Source of the DNA: Stutzerimonas stutzeri RCH2
GTDB taxonomy: Bacteria; Pseudomonadota; Gammaproteobacteria; Pseudomonadales; Pseudomonadaceae
DNA length: 64,000 bases
Assembly: GCF_000327065.1 (NCBI RefSeq)
Contig: NC_019936.1
Location: 620,001 to 684,000, forward strand
Reading direction: 5' to 3'
Shown here: one piece after another, positions 38,058 to 46,771 of the stretch
Position numbering within the stretch: the first letter of the stretch is position 1
Layout of the letters: every line of letters starts with the position of its first letter
Translations under genes and position numbers: made by a program
Notes under the pieces: model-generated
The model's database searches: none
The model's input: the letters and a program-made list of their open reading frames with translations, nothing else
Told to the model about the DNA's origin: nothing

Positions 38058-38948
38058 TCAACCCTTGAGCGCCAGAATACGCCGAGCGCCGTTGAGAACG
38101 ATGAATCCCACGACGGTACCGATAATCAGGTCTGGGTAGTTGGACCCAGTCCAAGCGACGAGCGCTCCGGCGACTATGACGCCCATGTTGATGACCACAT
38201 CATTGGCGGAGAATATCCAGCTCGCTTTCATGTGAGCACCACCTTCCCGGTGTTTGGAAATCAGCAGCAAACAACCCGTGTTGGCGAGCAATGCCAGGAA
38301 CGCGACGGCCATCATTATCAGCGACTCGGGCTCGCTGCCGAATATAAAGCGTCTGATCACCTCTACGAGCACGCCGAGGGCCAAAATCAGCTGGAGCACA
38401 CCAGCAAGGTGTGCAGCACGCACCTGCAGATTGACGCTGCGCCCAACCGCATAAAGGGCCAGGCCGTACACTGCCGCGTCAGCGAACATGTCGAGCGAAT
38501 CGGCAATCAGACCCGCGGACCTGGCAATCAGGCCAGCAGTCATCTCTACCACGAACATGAAGGCGTTGATGCCTAACAGTAAACGTAGGGAGCGGGATTC
38601 CTGTGTAGAGTTCGCCGGATTCTCGGCGGCTTTGATCATCTCAGGGTCTGCCGCGACAGTTTTCTGAAGAGTGGCGCCTAGCCCTAACGTCGCCAGCTTT
38701 TTGGTTATGGGCTCAACGGCACTGTCATGCATGACATCTAACCGACGGTCCGACAGATCAAAAGTCAGCTTCCGAACTCCGTCCAAACCATTCAGCGCCA
38801 AGCGGATCATTCGCTCTTCTGATGGACAATCCATCTTGGGCACGGCGTAAACACTGACCCATTGCCCCGTCGTATCGGAAGGGTTTTGCATATCGGCATC
38901 AGCGGCTGGTGTCGCATCGCAGCCGCAGGGACCATCGGACTTGCTCAT
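38058..38948 (-). CDS. CDF-type cation transporter with N-terminal HMA-like domain
   Basis: A 296-aa protein. A Cys-rich start (CGCD) and an HMA-like domain (residues about 30-95, VYAVPKMDCPSEERMIRLALNGL; PKMDCPS gives one Cys) precede a CDF membrane domain with ADSLDMFADA and SANDVVIN. It is divergent from the CadR-like regulator and starts 42 bp from its perfect operator. Likely exports Cd2+/Zn2+. It lacks the long CDF cytoplasmic tail. Confidence 0.88.
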   Translation of the reverse strand: MSKSDGPCGCDATPAADADMQNPSDTTGQWVSVYAVPKMDCPSEERMIRLALNGLDGVRKLTFDLSDRRLDVMHDSAVEPITKKLATLGLGATLQKTVAADPEMIKAAENPANSTQESRSLRLLLGINAFMFVVEMTAGLIARSAGLIADSLDMFADAAVYGLALYAVGRSVNLQVRAAHLAGVLQLILALGVLVEVIRRFIFGSEPESLIMMAVAFLALLANTGCLLLISKHREGGAHMKASWIFSANDVVINMGVIVAGALVAWTGSNYPDLIIGTVVGFIVLNGARRILALKG

Positions 38949-38989
38949 GATACGGCTCCACTTGAAATCGAAGATGGGATCATTAAAAG

Positions 38990-39008
38990 CCTTATAGCTA
39001 CTATAAGG
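38990..39008. promoter_or_regulatory. MerR-type operator of the CDF/cadR pair
   Basis: Perfect dyad CCTTATAG-CTA-CTATAAGG. On the minus strand it lies between a -35 TTGACC (39012-39007) and a -10 TTTAAT with a 19-bp spacer, the over-long spacing MerR-family activators untwist. It therefore controls the CDF gene. Confidence 0.85.
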
Positions 39009-39040
39009 TCAATAACGCAGAGCCGATGAGGATTCACACG

Positions 39041-39445
39041 ATGCGCATTGGTCAGTTAGCAAGGCTAATAGGGATTGATACACAGACGATCCGCTTCTAT
39101 GAGCAGCAGGGCTTGTTGCCACCGCCTGATCGCCAGGCGAACGGCTATCGTGTCTACACCGAGAAGCATGGCGAGCGGCTAGCTTTCATCCGGCGCTGCC
39201 GAATCTTGAATCTGTCACTTCCAGAGATTCACGCACTCCAAAGCTACCAGGATGACCCTCGCCAGCCTTGTACGGCCGTCAATGCCTTACTCGATGATCA
39301 CATTTCTCAAGTCAGATCCCAGATAACCGCTCTGCAATCACTCGAACGACAACTCGTTTCACTGCGGGCTAATTGCAACGATGGGCGGGAAGTTGAGGCT
39401 TGCGGCATTCTCGCCGGAATTAGCGAGGACGCATGCATTAAATGA
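39041..39445 (+). CDS. cadR: Cd(II)/Pb(II)-responsive MerR-family regulator, CadR-like
   Basis: A 134-aa MerR regulator: HTH at 1-70 (MRIGQLARLIGIDTQTIRFYE), long dimerisation helix (about 75-118), and Cys residues at DDPRQPCTAV, RANCND, EACGI and DACIK suited to Cd/Pb. Start 39041 matches the family start and has AGGA upstream; the ATG at 39026 is less likely. Divergent from the CDF exporter. Confidence 0.9.
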   Translation: MRIGQLARLIGIDTQTIRFYEQQGLLPPPDRQANGYRVYTEKHGERLAFIRRCRILNLSLPEIHALQSYQDDPRQPCTAVNALLDDHISQVRSQITALQSLERQLVSLRANCNDGREVEACGILAGISEDACIK

Positions 39446-39567
39446 ACGGCGTTGGGGCTTGCGGGCCTGGTTACCCGGCCAACGCGCATGCCCTCGAAAT
39501 GGTTGTTTGTCCCTGTGGTTTTTGCCCCTTCGTAGTGATGGCTGTCTCCGTGCGGTATCACTTTGAG

Positions 39568-40941
39568 TCAGGCCTGCCGAGGAAACGTGAGTTCAAACGT
39601 GGTCCGACCGTCTTTGCTGGCGACGGCCACGTGGCCTTTGTGGAGGTTCATCACTGAGCGGACAATCGCTAGCCCCAATCCTGCCCCGCGAGGTTGTATG
39701 CCGTTAACGCGGTAAAAGCGGTCGAACAGATGTGGGAGATGATCCGATTCGATAGTCGCGCCATGATTGGTGACAGCCAGCGAGACGATGTCTACGTCCT
39801 CCTCAAGGATCTTAAGTTCGACCGTACTGCCAGTATTTGAATGCCGCAGCGCGTTGGATAGCAGGTTGGAAATGGCCCGCTGGACCATAAGTCGATTTCC
39901 CAAAATCATGGCATCGCCCGTTACTGTCGTAGCGACTCCCGCTTCTTCGGCAAGGACTTCGAAGTATTCACATACGCGCCTCGCCTCGCTTCCTAAAGAT
40001 AATTGTTCGAGCTTCAGTGCTGGGCTGGCGTGGCTGGCCTGGGCGAGAAACAGCATGTCTGACACGATTCGATCCATGCGTTCGAGTTCTTCAACCGACG
40101 ACTCGATCACCTCCCGATAATGCTCCTTGCTTCGCTCACGCACCAAAGTCACCTGCGCCTTGCCTATCAGGTTGTTCAGCGGAGTTTTTAACTCATGAGC
40201 CACATCGTCCGAGAATTGTGACAGTTGCTGAACGCCGTCATCGAGTCGATGAAGCATTACGTTGAGGCTGTGCGCCAATGCCTGGAGCTCTTGCGGAAGC
40301 CGATCGGTGCGGATTCGAGGTGATAGATCCTGTGTAGATACCTTAGTCGCCAAGGCCCGGAACTTGCGAAGCGGCCGCAAGCCATTTTGGGCGATTAGCC
40401 ATCCAGCCAATCCGATCAATATCAGTAGCATCGGCACGGTCACTAAGGCCGAGCGCAGGAATGCAGCCACCAGCCGTTGATCGGCACTGCGATCTTGCGA
40501 AAGTAAAAGCGTCATTGGAGCCAGTCCCGGGACTTGGATTTGCTTGCGCCCGGTTAGCATCTGCACGCCATCTTTCGTTGTCCAGCCAAGATAGTCGCCG
40601 TCCCTGCTCACGAGATCCAGCTGCTGCGGCGCATTGGCGAATCGGCCGATACTGAAAATGGGTGATTTCGCTGTATCGCCGATGACCGTAATCGAAAGGT
40701 TGTCATGGCCGAGTACGGTATCGCTCAATGCGTGTTGCCAGGAGCGGCCCATACGGGCTTTGGTGTCTTCGAGGAGTCCATGATCGATCTGAGAGAGCTT
40801 GGCCGTCACTTCCTCCTGGGCGCGCAGTTCCAGTTGGCGCACCAGTACCCAGTAGCTCAGTGCAATCAGCAGCGCGACCAAAGCGGCGCCGGTCAGTGTG
40901 ATTTGAAGCGCGAGACGCGATGCGAGGCTGAGTGGCTTCAA
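39568..40941 (-). CDS. czcS: Heavy-metal sensor histidine kinase of the Czc cluster
   Basis: A 457-aa kinase: TM1 (about 12-35), periplasmic domain, TM2 (about 165-188), HAMP, H-box SDDVAHELKTPLNNL (about 245), N-box RAISNLLSNALRHSN, G-box GAGLGLAIVRSVMNLHKGHV. A TTG start at 40941 overlaps the regulator stop (TTGA) with GGAGG upstream; no ATG fits. The gene symbol rests on context next to czcCBA; it could also be CopS/IrlS-like. Confidence 0.85.
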   Translation of the reverse strand: MKPLSLASRLALQITLTGAALVALLIALSYWVLVRQLELRAQEEVTAKLSQIDHGLLEDTKARMGRSWQHALSDTVLGHDNLSITVIGDTAKSPIFSIGRFANAPQQLDLVSRDGDYLGWTTKDGVQMLTGRKQIQVPGLAPMTLLLSQDRSADQRLVAAFLRSALVTVPMLLILIGLAGWLIAQNGLRPLRKFRALATKVSTQDLSPRIRTDRLPQELQALAHSLNVMLHRLDDGVQQLSQFSDDVAHELKTPLNNLIGKAQVTLVRERSKEHYREVIESSVEELERMDRIVSDMLFLAQASHASPALKLEQLSLGSEARRVCEYFEVLAEEAGVATTVTGDAMILGNRLMVQRAISNLLSNALRHSNTGSTVELKILEEDVDIVSLAVTNHGATIESDHLPHLFDRFYRVNGIQPRGAGLGLAIVRSVMNLHKGHVAVASKDGRTTFELTFPRQA

Positions 40942-41612
40942 GGCCGCGCCTCCAGCACGTAGCCCACACCCCGGATGGTGTGTATCAGGCGATCGCCGAA
41001 GGGTTCGTCCACTTTCATCCGCAGGCGACGAATCGCAACATCCACCACATTGGTATCGCAGTCGAAATTGATGTCCCACACCATGGCAGTTATTTCCGTA
41101 CGCGTGAGGACTTCGCCAGTCCGGCGCATGAGCAGATGCAATAACGCAAATTCTTTGCTGGTGAGGTCGATACGCTGACCGCTCCGGTAAGCCCTATGCC
41201 GGGCCGGGTCCAGTTCGAGGTCGGCTACACGCAGGTTGCTCGGAAGTGTGACTGCCTCGCCTCGCCGCAACAGTGTCCGGATACGGGCAAGCAGCTCGGG
41301 GAACTGGAACGGCTTGACCAGATAGTCGTCGGCGCCCGATTCCAAGCCGCGGACTTTTTGCTCTAAGCGGCCATTGGCAGTCAGCATGATGACGCGTGTC
41401 TGCTTACGCCGCCTGATGAGTTCGAGAACCTCCCACCCATCCATGGTTGGCAGATTCACATCTAGCAGCACGATGTCATAGTCGTTCTGCAGTGCCAGGT
41501 GAAACCCATCGAGGCCATCACTTACGCAATCGACCAAGTAACCACATTCGATAAGACCCTGCTGCAAGTATTCCGCAGCTTTGATCTCGTCTTCGACAAC
41601 CAGGATGCGCAT
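40938..41612 (-). CDS. czcR: Heavy-metal response regulator of the Czc cluster
   Basis: A 224-aa OmpR-family regulator: receiver 1-115 (LLDVNLPTMDG with the phospho-Asp; VKPFQFPELLARI) and a winged helix (about 128-220). Start 41612 gives the family start MRILVVEDE. Translationally coupled to the kinase. Weak half-box TTGCGAATTTGTAAT at 41785-41799 lies upstream. Confidence 0.87.
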   Translation of the reverse strand: MRILVVEDEIKAAEYLQQGLIECGYLVDCVSDGLDGFHLALQNDYDIVLLDVNLPTMDGWEVLELIRRRKQTRVIMLTANGRLEQKVRGLESGADDYLVKPFQFPELLARIRTLLRRGEAVTLPSNLRVADLELDPARHRAYRSGQRIDLTSKEFALLHLLMRRTGEVLTRTEITAMVWDINFDCDTNVVDVAIRRLRMKVDEPFGDRLIHTIRGVGYVLEARP

Positions 41613-41845
41613 GTTTTGAGGTAACTCGGCAAGGAGGTGCGCGGTAAGCGGAACCAAAAAAATCCATGTAGTAACTAGGTCAAGACGAAAGCGGCTTGGC
41701 TCTAGCGTGAAAGGCAGAGGCGAAAAGATCTGCCCAGGGAAGCGGGAAGCACTTTAACGCGGTAAAAGCCCTGTGAGGGCTATCTTGCGAATTTGTAATC
41801 TACCGGTCATTTGGTTGACCCGCAGCGCGAGCGGGTGCACCAAAC

Positions 41846-41871
41846 GAAAAAAGGCGCCCTGATGGGCGCCT
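41846..41871 (-). terminator. Intrinsic terminator after the OprD porin gene
   Basis: AGGCGCCC / GGGCGCCT stem with a 4-nt loop; on the minus strand it is followed by TTTTTTCG. It ends the porin transcript 62 nt after its stop codon. Confidence 0.88.
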
Positions 41872-41932
41872 GAAACACATCTTCAAACCAAGGGAGCAAA
41901 ACTAAAGAAGATGTGGTGTTGCTCATGGTGTT

Positions 41933-43252
41933 TCACAAGATCGAGAGAGGGTACTCGGCGATGAATCGGACCTCATCGAGGTCGGACTCGAAAGCAGTCG
42001 CCCGCGTGGTAGCCTGGCGCACCCGCAGAGACAAATCCTTGAGAGAGCCAGTCTGTACAACGTAGCGGGCTTCGACGTCGCGTTCCCAGCGGTTCTGTCC
42101 CGTCAGCGGCGCACCGTTATCGTCTTGGCGCATGTACACCTCGTTCGCGTTGCTGTAATCGGCGCCCCAACCGCGGGCGTAGCGGGTCATGAAAGTAAGC
42201 CCGGGTATGCCGTACTCCGCCATGTTCAGGTCGTAGCGCAGCATCCAGGACTGCTCTTTAGGTGAGTTGAAATCACTGTACTGAATGGAGTTGTTCAGGT
42301 AGATCGAGTCCGCCTGGCGCAAGTAGTCAAAGTCGTTGTTACCGTTGTTTCGCTGATACGACGCCGTGACGGTGTGCGCGCCGAAGGCGACACCCAGGCT
42401 GGAGCTCCAGATGTTGTTGTTGAACTCGCCCAGCAACTCACGGCCTTCGTCGGTTGCCTTGTAATAGTTGAAGCTGGCCAGCAGCGCGACGATATCGGAG
42501 AGCGGATAGGTGGCCGACGCACCGAAGTAATGCTGGTTCCAGGCATCTTTGAGGCGGCTGGTGTACAGGCTAAGACTGATATTTTCATTCACGCTGTAGT
42601 CACCGCCTGCGTAGCCGAGCCAAGGCGCGTCTACGCCCCCGCCGTAGAAGGTGACGAAGTCTTCGTTCATGTTACTGGTGTTGGGCTGGCTCATCGCGTG
42701 CAAGCGGCCTCCCTGAAGGGTGAGGTCGTCCAGCGAGTTGTTCACAACGGTGACACCCTTGAAAGACTCCGGCAGCAGCCGAGAGTCGCCGAAGTGCACG
42801 ACAGGTGTAGTGGGAAATACATCGCCGGCCTTGATCTCGGTGTCCAGCAAGCGTGCTTTCACCGCGCCCCCCACCCGTGTGAAGTCATCCTCAGGATCGC
42901 CAGCGCTGTCGTGGGGAAGCAGGTCGATGCTGCCGCCCACACCGGAGCGCCCCGAACCGGAGTCGAGCTTGAGGCCGAGCATGGCGAAAGCGTCGAAGCC
43001 AATCCCTACCGAGCCTTGGGTATATCCGGACTCGAAGAAGGCCATCAATCCGTGGGCCCATTCCTCGGAGTAGCCATTGCCGGCGGCACTCTCACCGTCG
43101 CGAAAATCCCGATTGAAATAGAAGTTGCGATTTATCAGCGATAGCGTGCTGCCTTCGATGAAGCCCTCGGCTGTTTCCGATTGGGCAAAGACCGGGGCGC
43201 TGCCCAATGCCAGTGAAAGGGCTGTCAGCGAAAAAACGGCCTTTTTGCTCAT
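41933..43252 (-). CDS. OprD-family outer-membrane porin
   Basis: A 439-aa substrate-specific porin. Signal peptide 1-23 (ending VFA), then SETAEGFIEGSTLSLINRNFYFNRDFRDG, the OprD family start. The barrel ends in VRFIAEYPLSIL. It is divergent from the czcI-czcCBA run with two regulatory boxes between. In P. aeruginosa CzcRS controls oprD together with czcCBA, so co-location fits. The substrate is unknown. Confidence 0.92.
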   Translation of the reverse strand: MSKKAVFSLTALSLALGSAPVFAQSETAEGFIEGSTLSLINRNFYFNRDFRDGESAAGNGYSEEWAHGLMAFFESGYTQGSVGIGFDAFAMLGLKLDSGSGRSGVGGSIDLLPHDSAGDPEDDFTRVGGAVKARLLDTEIKAGDVFPTTPVVHFGDSRLLPESFKGVTVVNNSLDDLTLQGGRLHAMSQPNTSNMNEDFVTFYGGGVDAPWLGYAGGDYSVNENISLSLYTSRLKDAWNQHYFGASATYPLSDIVALLASFNYYKATDEGRELLGEFNNNIWSSSLGVAFGAHTVTASYQRNNGNNDFDYLRQADSIYLNNSIQYSDFNSPKEQSWMLRYDLNMAEYGIPGLTFMTRYARGWGADYSNANEVYMRQDDNGAPLTGQNRWERDVEARYVVQTGSLKDLSLRVRQATTRATAFESDLDEVRFIAEYPLSIL

Positions 43253-43365
43253 GATGATGCTCCTTATGTACGGCAGGTCAGTGCTCGAATGACGCCTTTC
43301 GCCTTTTTGTTTTTAGCGCTTGGCCATGTTCTTCCCCTAGAGATGACGGCAGGATTAGCGGCAAA

Positions 43366-43380
43366 TGACTATTTTGTAAT
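43366..43380. promoter_or_regulatory. Czc/cop-type box 1 between oprD and czcI
   Basis: TGACTATTTTGTAAT, two changes from TTACA-N4-TGTAAT. Paired with the box at 43411. The 390-bp region 43253-43643 has no gene. Confidence 0.55.
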
Positions 43381-43410
43381 CTGAGGAAGCCCAATCGCGC
43401 ACTCCTTCGA

Positions 43411-43425
43411 TTACAGATTTGTAAT
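43411..43425. promoter_or_regulatory. Czc/cop-type box 2 between oprD and czcI
   Basis: TTACAGATTTGTAAT, perfect match to TTACA-N4-TGTAAT. It may serve the divergent porin and czc transcripts. Confidence 0.7.
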
Positions 43426-43652
43426 GTTGCGGTCACCAGGTCGTTATCCACACTTATTTAAAGTCACCACCCCATAGCCATCAGCTATCTCGCCGGCTTG
43501 GCAAGGCTGATAAAAACGCTTTCGTGTATTTGTCTACTAAATTCAGGGCGAATCACTATCGCAGTAGAGGCGCATGTGTTTCGCGTCTTGGCGGGGGTAG
43601 TTCTTATGATTGGATTCGACATCTAAACCAGGAAGTCATCGTTTTGCCTTGG

Positions 43653-44033
43653 ATGAGAAAAATAGTTTTGCTGATGTTGCTAGCCTTGTTCCCATTGCAA
43701 TCATCATGGGCAGTTGTTAGCACGAGCTGCAGTCATGAGGATGGTTCGGCAGCAAATCATCTTGGACATCACGAACATCCGCACGAGTCTCTGGGTACTG
43801 ACGAGGAAGGATCGTCAAAAGCCGCAAAAAAAATCAGTCTGGATGGAGACTGTGTCTTTCATGGCGACCATATCAAGCCGCTTATAACGAAAGGGATCTG
43901 TCCTGGTTCGGTATTATCAATGAGCTTGAAACCGTTTCCTTCTGCTAGCTACGCATCGGCTGAAGCGGGGCGTCCTGAGAAACCTAATTGGCGCATCGGT
44001 GCAAAACCGGTGGGACGCCAAAGTAACCAGTAA
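43653..44033 (+). CDS. czcI: CzcI-like periplasmic metal-binding protein
   Basis: A 126-aa protein with a signal peptide (MRKIVLLMLLALFPLQSSWA) and His-rich mature start (CSHEDGSAANHLGHHEHPHE). CzcI proteins precede czcC and modulate the pump. A TTG codon at 43644 with AGGAAG upstream is an alternative start (129 aa). 58 nt before czcC. Confidence 0.78.
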   Translation: MRKIVLLMLLALFPLQSSWAVVSTSCSHEDGSAANHLGHHEHPHESLGTDEEGSSKAAKKISLDGDCVFHGDHIKPLITKGICPGSVLSMSLKPFPSASYASAEAGRPEKPNWRIGAKPVGRQSNQ

Positions 44034-44091
44034 GCGCCATTTATCTGTATCTGACGTCTCACCGAACCTTCCCTTTTTTTAGGAGATTTCG

Positions 44092-45399
44092 GTGCGAAAA
44101 GCTCTTTTCTCGCTGGGGTTGACGACGTTGTCGTGCAATCTCGCCTTTGCGCAACCCTTAGAGTTGCCGACCTTCACACAGACCTTACCTGTCGGTGTGT
44201 CAAATACATTCCCCGTTGAGTCTGTCGAATCCATAAGCTTTCTACGCGCCTTGGAACTCGCTAGCTCTGCAAGCCCTGAACTGGCTGTTGCAAGACGTGA
44301 GCTGGCTGCTTCTCGCGCATTAATTAGCCAAGCCGGAGCACGTCCGAATCCAATATTGTCCGCTAGCCAGGAGGGAATCCGGGGCGATGCCCCGGAGACC
44401 ACGCTTGAACTGAGCCAAGAAATAGAGCTGGGTGGTAAACGTTCGGCTCGTATTGAGGCGGCGCAACGAGCCTTGGACGTAGCAGCTGCTGACCTACAGG
44501 ACGCCCAAGCTCGACTGAGGGGGGCAGTGATGGGCGCGTACTACGATGTGCTTACTGCTCAAGAACGGCTGGACCTCGCTCAGGCTGCTTCAAAGCTTGC
44601 GAAGCAAGCAGTGAACGTGGCCAATCGACGTGTGAGGGCCGGCATGGTTTCTCCCGTAGAGGAAACCCGGGCGCGGGTTGCGGCTACTGGAGTGCAAGTA
44701 GAGCTTGCCCAGGCCACAGCTGAACTCGAAGCTGCGCGCACTCGGCTGGCGGCCAACTGGGGAAATCCACAGCCACGCTTTGAGCGAGTAAAAGAGCCGG
44801 CAGAGGCAGTGCCTCCTCTTCCCGAGCTAGCTGAGCTTTATAGCCGTTTGAACGATTCCGCCCAACTAACCCGCGCGCGTCGGGAGGCTGAAAGACGTCG
44901 GGCTGCGTTAAAGCTGGAAAGGACGAATCGCTTTTCTAACGTGACGGTTAGCGTAGGTGCCCAACGCTCAGATGAATATAACGGCACGCTGGGATTGGTG
45001 AGTATCTCGATGCCCCTGCCGTTGTTTGATCGAAACCAAGGCAACATCGGAGCAGCGCAGGAACGGGCCTACCAGGCGCAGGACGAGCTCAACGCCGTCC
45101 ATATACGCCTGAAAAGCGAACTTTCCCAAGCGCACATGCGGCTGCGCACTGCTCGCCAGCAGTTTGAACTGTTGCGCAACGATATGCTCCCCAGTGCCCA
45201 AAGCGCTTATGAAGCTGCCAGCAAGGGGTTCGAACTTGGAAAATTCACGTTCCTTGACGTACTGGATGCTCAACGCACGCTTTTCCAAGCCCGATCTCAG
45301 TACCTGTCTGCGCTATCACAAGCTAACCAGGCGGCGGCAGAAATCTCGCGAATTGTCGGAGATGGGTCGGCCGTTATCACCTCGGCCACTCAGCCATAG
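44092..45399 (+). CDS. czcC: CzcC-type outer-membrane efflux channel
   Basis: A 435-aa TolC-family factor, GTG start with AGGAG upstream. Signal peptide 1-21. Family helices at SFLRALELASSASPELAVARREL and FTFLDVLDAQRTLFQARSQYL. Outer-membrane part of the Zn/Cd/Co efflux system. Followed 8 nt later by czcB. Confidence 0.93.
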   Translation: MRKALFSLGLTTLSCNLAFAQPLELPTFTQTLPVGVSNTFPVESVESISFLRALELASSASPELAVARRELAASRALISQAGARPNPILSASQEGIRGDAPETTLELSQEIELGGKRSARIEAAQRALDVAAADLQDAQARLRGAVMGAYYDVLTAQERLDLAQAASKLAKQAVNVANRRVRAGMVSPVEETRARVAATGVQVELAQATAELEAARTRLAANWGNPQPRFERVKEPAEAVPPLPELAELYSRLNDSAQLTRARREAERRRAALKLERTNRFSNVTVSVGAQRSDEYNGTLGLVSISMPLPLFDRNQGNIGAAQERAYQAQDELNAVHIRLKSELSQAHMRLRTARQQFELLRNDMLPSAQSAYEAASKGFELGKFTFLDVLDAQRTLFQARSQYLSALSQANQAAAEISRIVGDGSAVITSATQP

Positions 45400-45407
45400 G
45401 AATCCAT

Positions 45408-46754
45408 ATGAAAAGTAAATCGAATACATCTTCCTTGGCTGGTCACAAGAAGCAGATTTTTTGGATCGTCGTCATATTAAGCGTGGCACTTATGCTTGGC
45501 GGATTGCTTCTTCGCAGTAGTCCAGCTGTGCCCGATGCGGGCGACGCACATAGCGAGCATGGTGACGAATCGGAGCATGAGGATGAAGGGCATTCGGATG
45601 AGGATGCAGAAGCCGAAGGAGATCATGGCCATGATGAAGGAGGCGCCGATAGCGATCACGAGGTCGGTGCGGCAGAGAAAGATGAGCATGAAGATGAGCC
45701 CGAGGGAGCGGAGCATACTGAAACAGCAGAGGTAGAACTCTCAGAGACACAAATCCTAGCCGCCGGCATCTCACTGGCAACTGCTCAGCCCGCAAAGATA
45801 AAAAGCGCAATTGAGCTGCCTGGCGAAATTACATTCAACCAAGACCGCACAGCGCAAGTTGTGCCTCGTCTCTCAGGTGTCGTTGAAGCGGTCAAAGTCG
45901 ATTTGGGCGAACAGGTGAAACAGGGGCAAGTACTTGCTGTGATCGCGAGTACAGACCTGTCGGAACGTAGAAGCGAGTTCTACGCGGCGCAAAAACGTCT
46001 TGCATTGGCTCAAAAAACCTATCGACGCGAAAAGGAGCTATGGGAAGAGCGTATTTCTGCGGAACAGGATTATTTACAGGCACAACAGGCTTTACGGGAA
46101 GCAGAGCTGACTGTTGCGAATGCAAACGCACAGCTACAAGCGCTTGGCAGTGATGCTGGCAAGCCAGACGCATTGAGCCGCTACGAACTCAGGGCGCCGT
46201 TCGATGGGATGATCGTTGAGAAGGACATCACGCTCGGTGAGTCAGTCAATACCGATGACCAGATATTCATCATTTCCGATCTCTCCACCGTGTGGGCAGA
46301 TATCAGCGTTCCTGCCAATGCACTCAGCGCGGTACGAGTAGGCAGCAATGCCGTTATCGAGGCCACAGCATTCGAGTCCAGTGCCAATGGAACCGTTTCT
46401 TATGTCGGCTCACTTGTTGGTCAGCAAAGCCGCGCCGCTACCGCCCGGGTCACACTTCCCAACCCTGAAGGGGTTTGGCGCCCCGGCCTGTTCGTCAAAG
46501 TGCAGGTAGGCGCTGGCGAAGCATCCGTGCCAGTCGCAGTAAGTCCTGATGCGATCCACACATTGGAAGAAAAGCCGGTGGTGTTTGTACGGACCGACCA
46601 TGGCTTTGCTGCTCAGCCAATCGTGAGTGGCCGCAGCGATAGTGACGCGGTCGAAATCAAGGAAGGCCTCCAGCCCGGAGCGCGCTATGCCTTGGATAAC
46701 AGCTTCATCATCAAGTCCGAGCTTGGCAAAGCCAGCGCCTCGCATGCTCACTGA
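45408..46754 (+). CDS. czcB: CzcB-type periplasmic adaptor
   Basis: A 448-aa membrane-fusion protein. TM/signal at about 15-35, then a long His/Asp/Glu-rich segment (about 40-105; HSEHGDESEHEDEGHSDED) likely to bind Zn2+. The adaptor core starts at about 110 (VELSETQILAAGISLATAQP), with a hairpin domain (LALAQKTYRREKELWEE). Lies 17 nt before czcA. Confidence 0.94.
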   Translation: MKSKSNTSSLAGHKKQIFWIVVILSVALMLGGLLLRSSPAVPDAGDAHSEHGDESEHEDEGHSDEDAEAEGDHGHDEGGADSDHEVGAAEKDEHEDEPEGAEHTETAEVELSETQILAAGISLATAQPAKIKSAIELPGEITFNQDRTAQVVPRLSGVVEAVKVDLGEQVKQGQVLAVIASTDLSERRSEFYAAQKRLALAQKTYRREKELWEERISAEQDYLQAQQALREAELTVANANAQLQALGSDAGKPDALSRYELRAPFDGMIVEKDITLGESVNTDDQIFIISDLSTVWADISVPANALSAVRVGSNAVIEATAFESSANGTVSYVGSLVGQQSRAATARVTLPNPEGVWRPGLFVKVQVGAGEASVPVAVSPDAIHTLEEKPVVFVRTDHGFAAQPIVSGRSDSDAVEIKEGLQPGARYALDNSFIIKSELGKASASHAH

Positions 46755-46771
46755 TACGGAGTTATAGAATC

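Noticed and set aside
41785..41799. TTGCGAATTTGTAAT as a regulatory box for czcR
   Set aside because: Only the right half-site matches; too weak to list as a separate feature.
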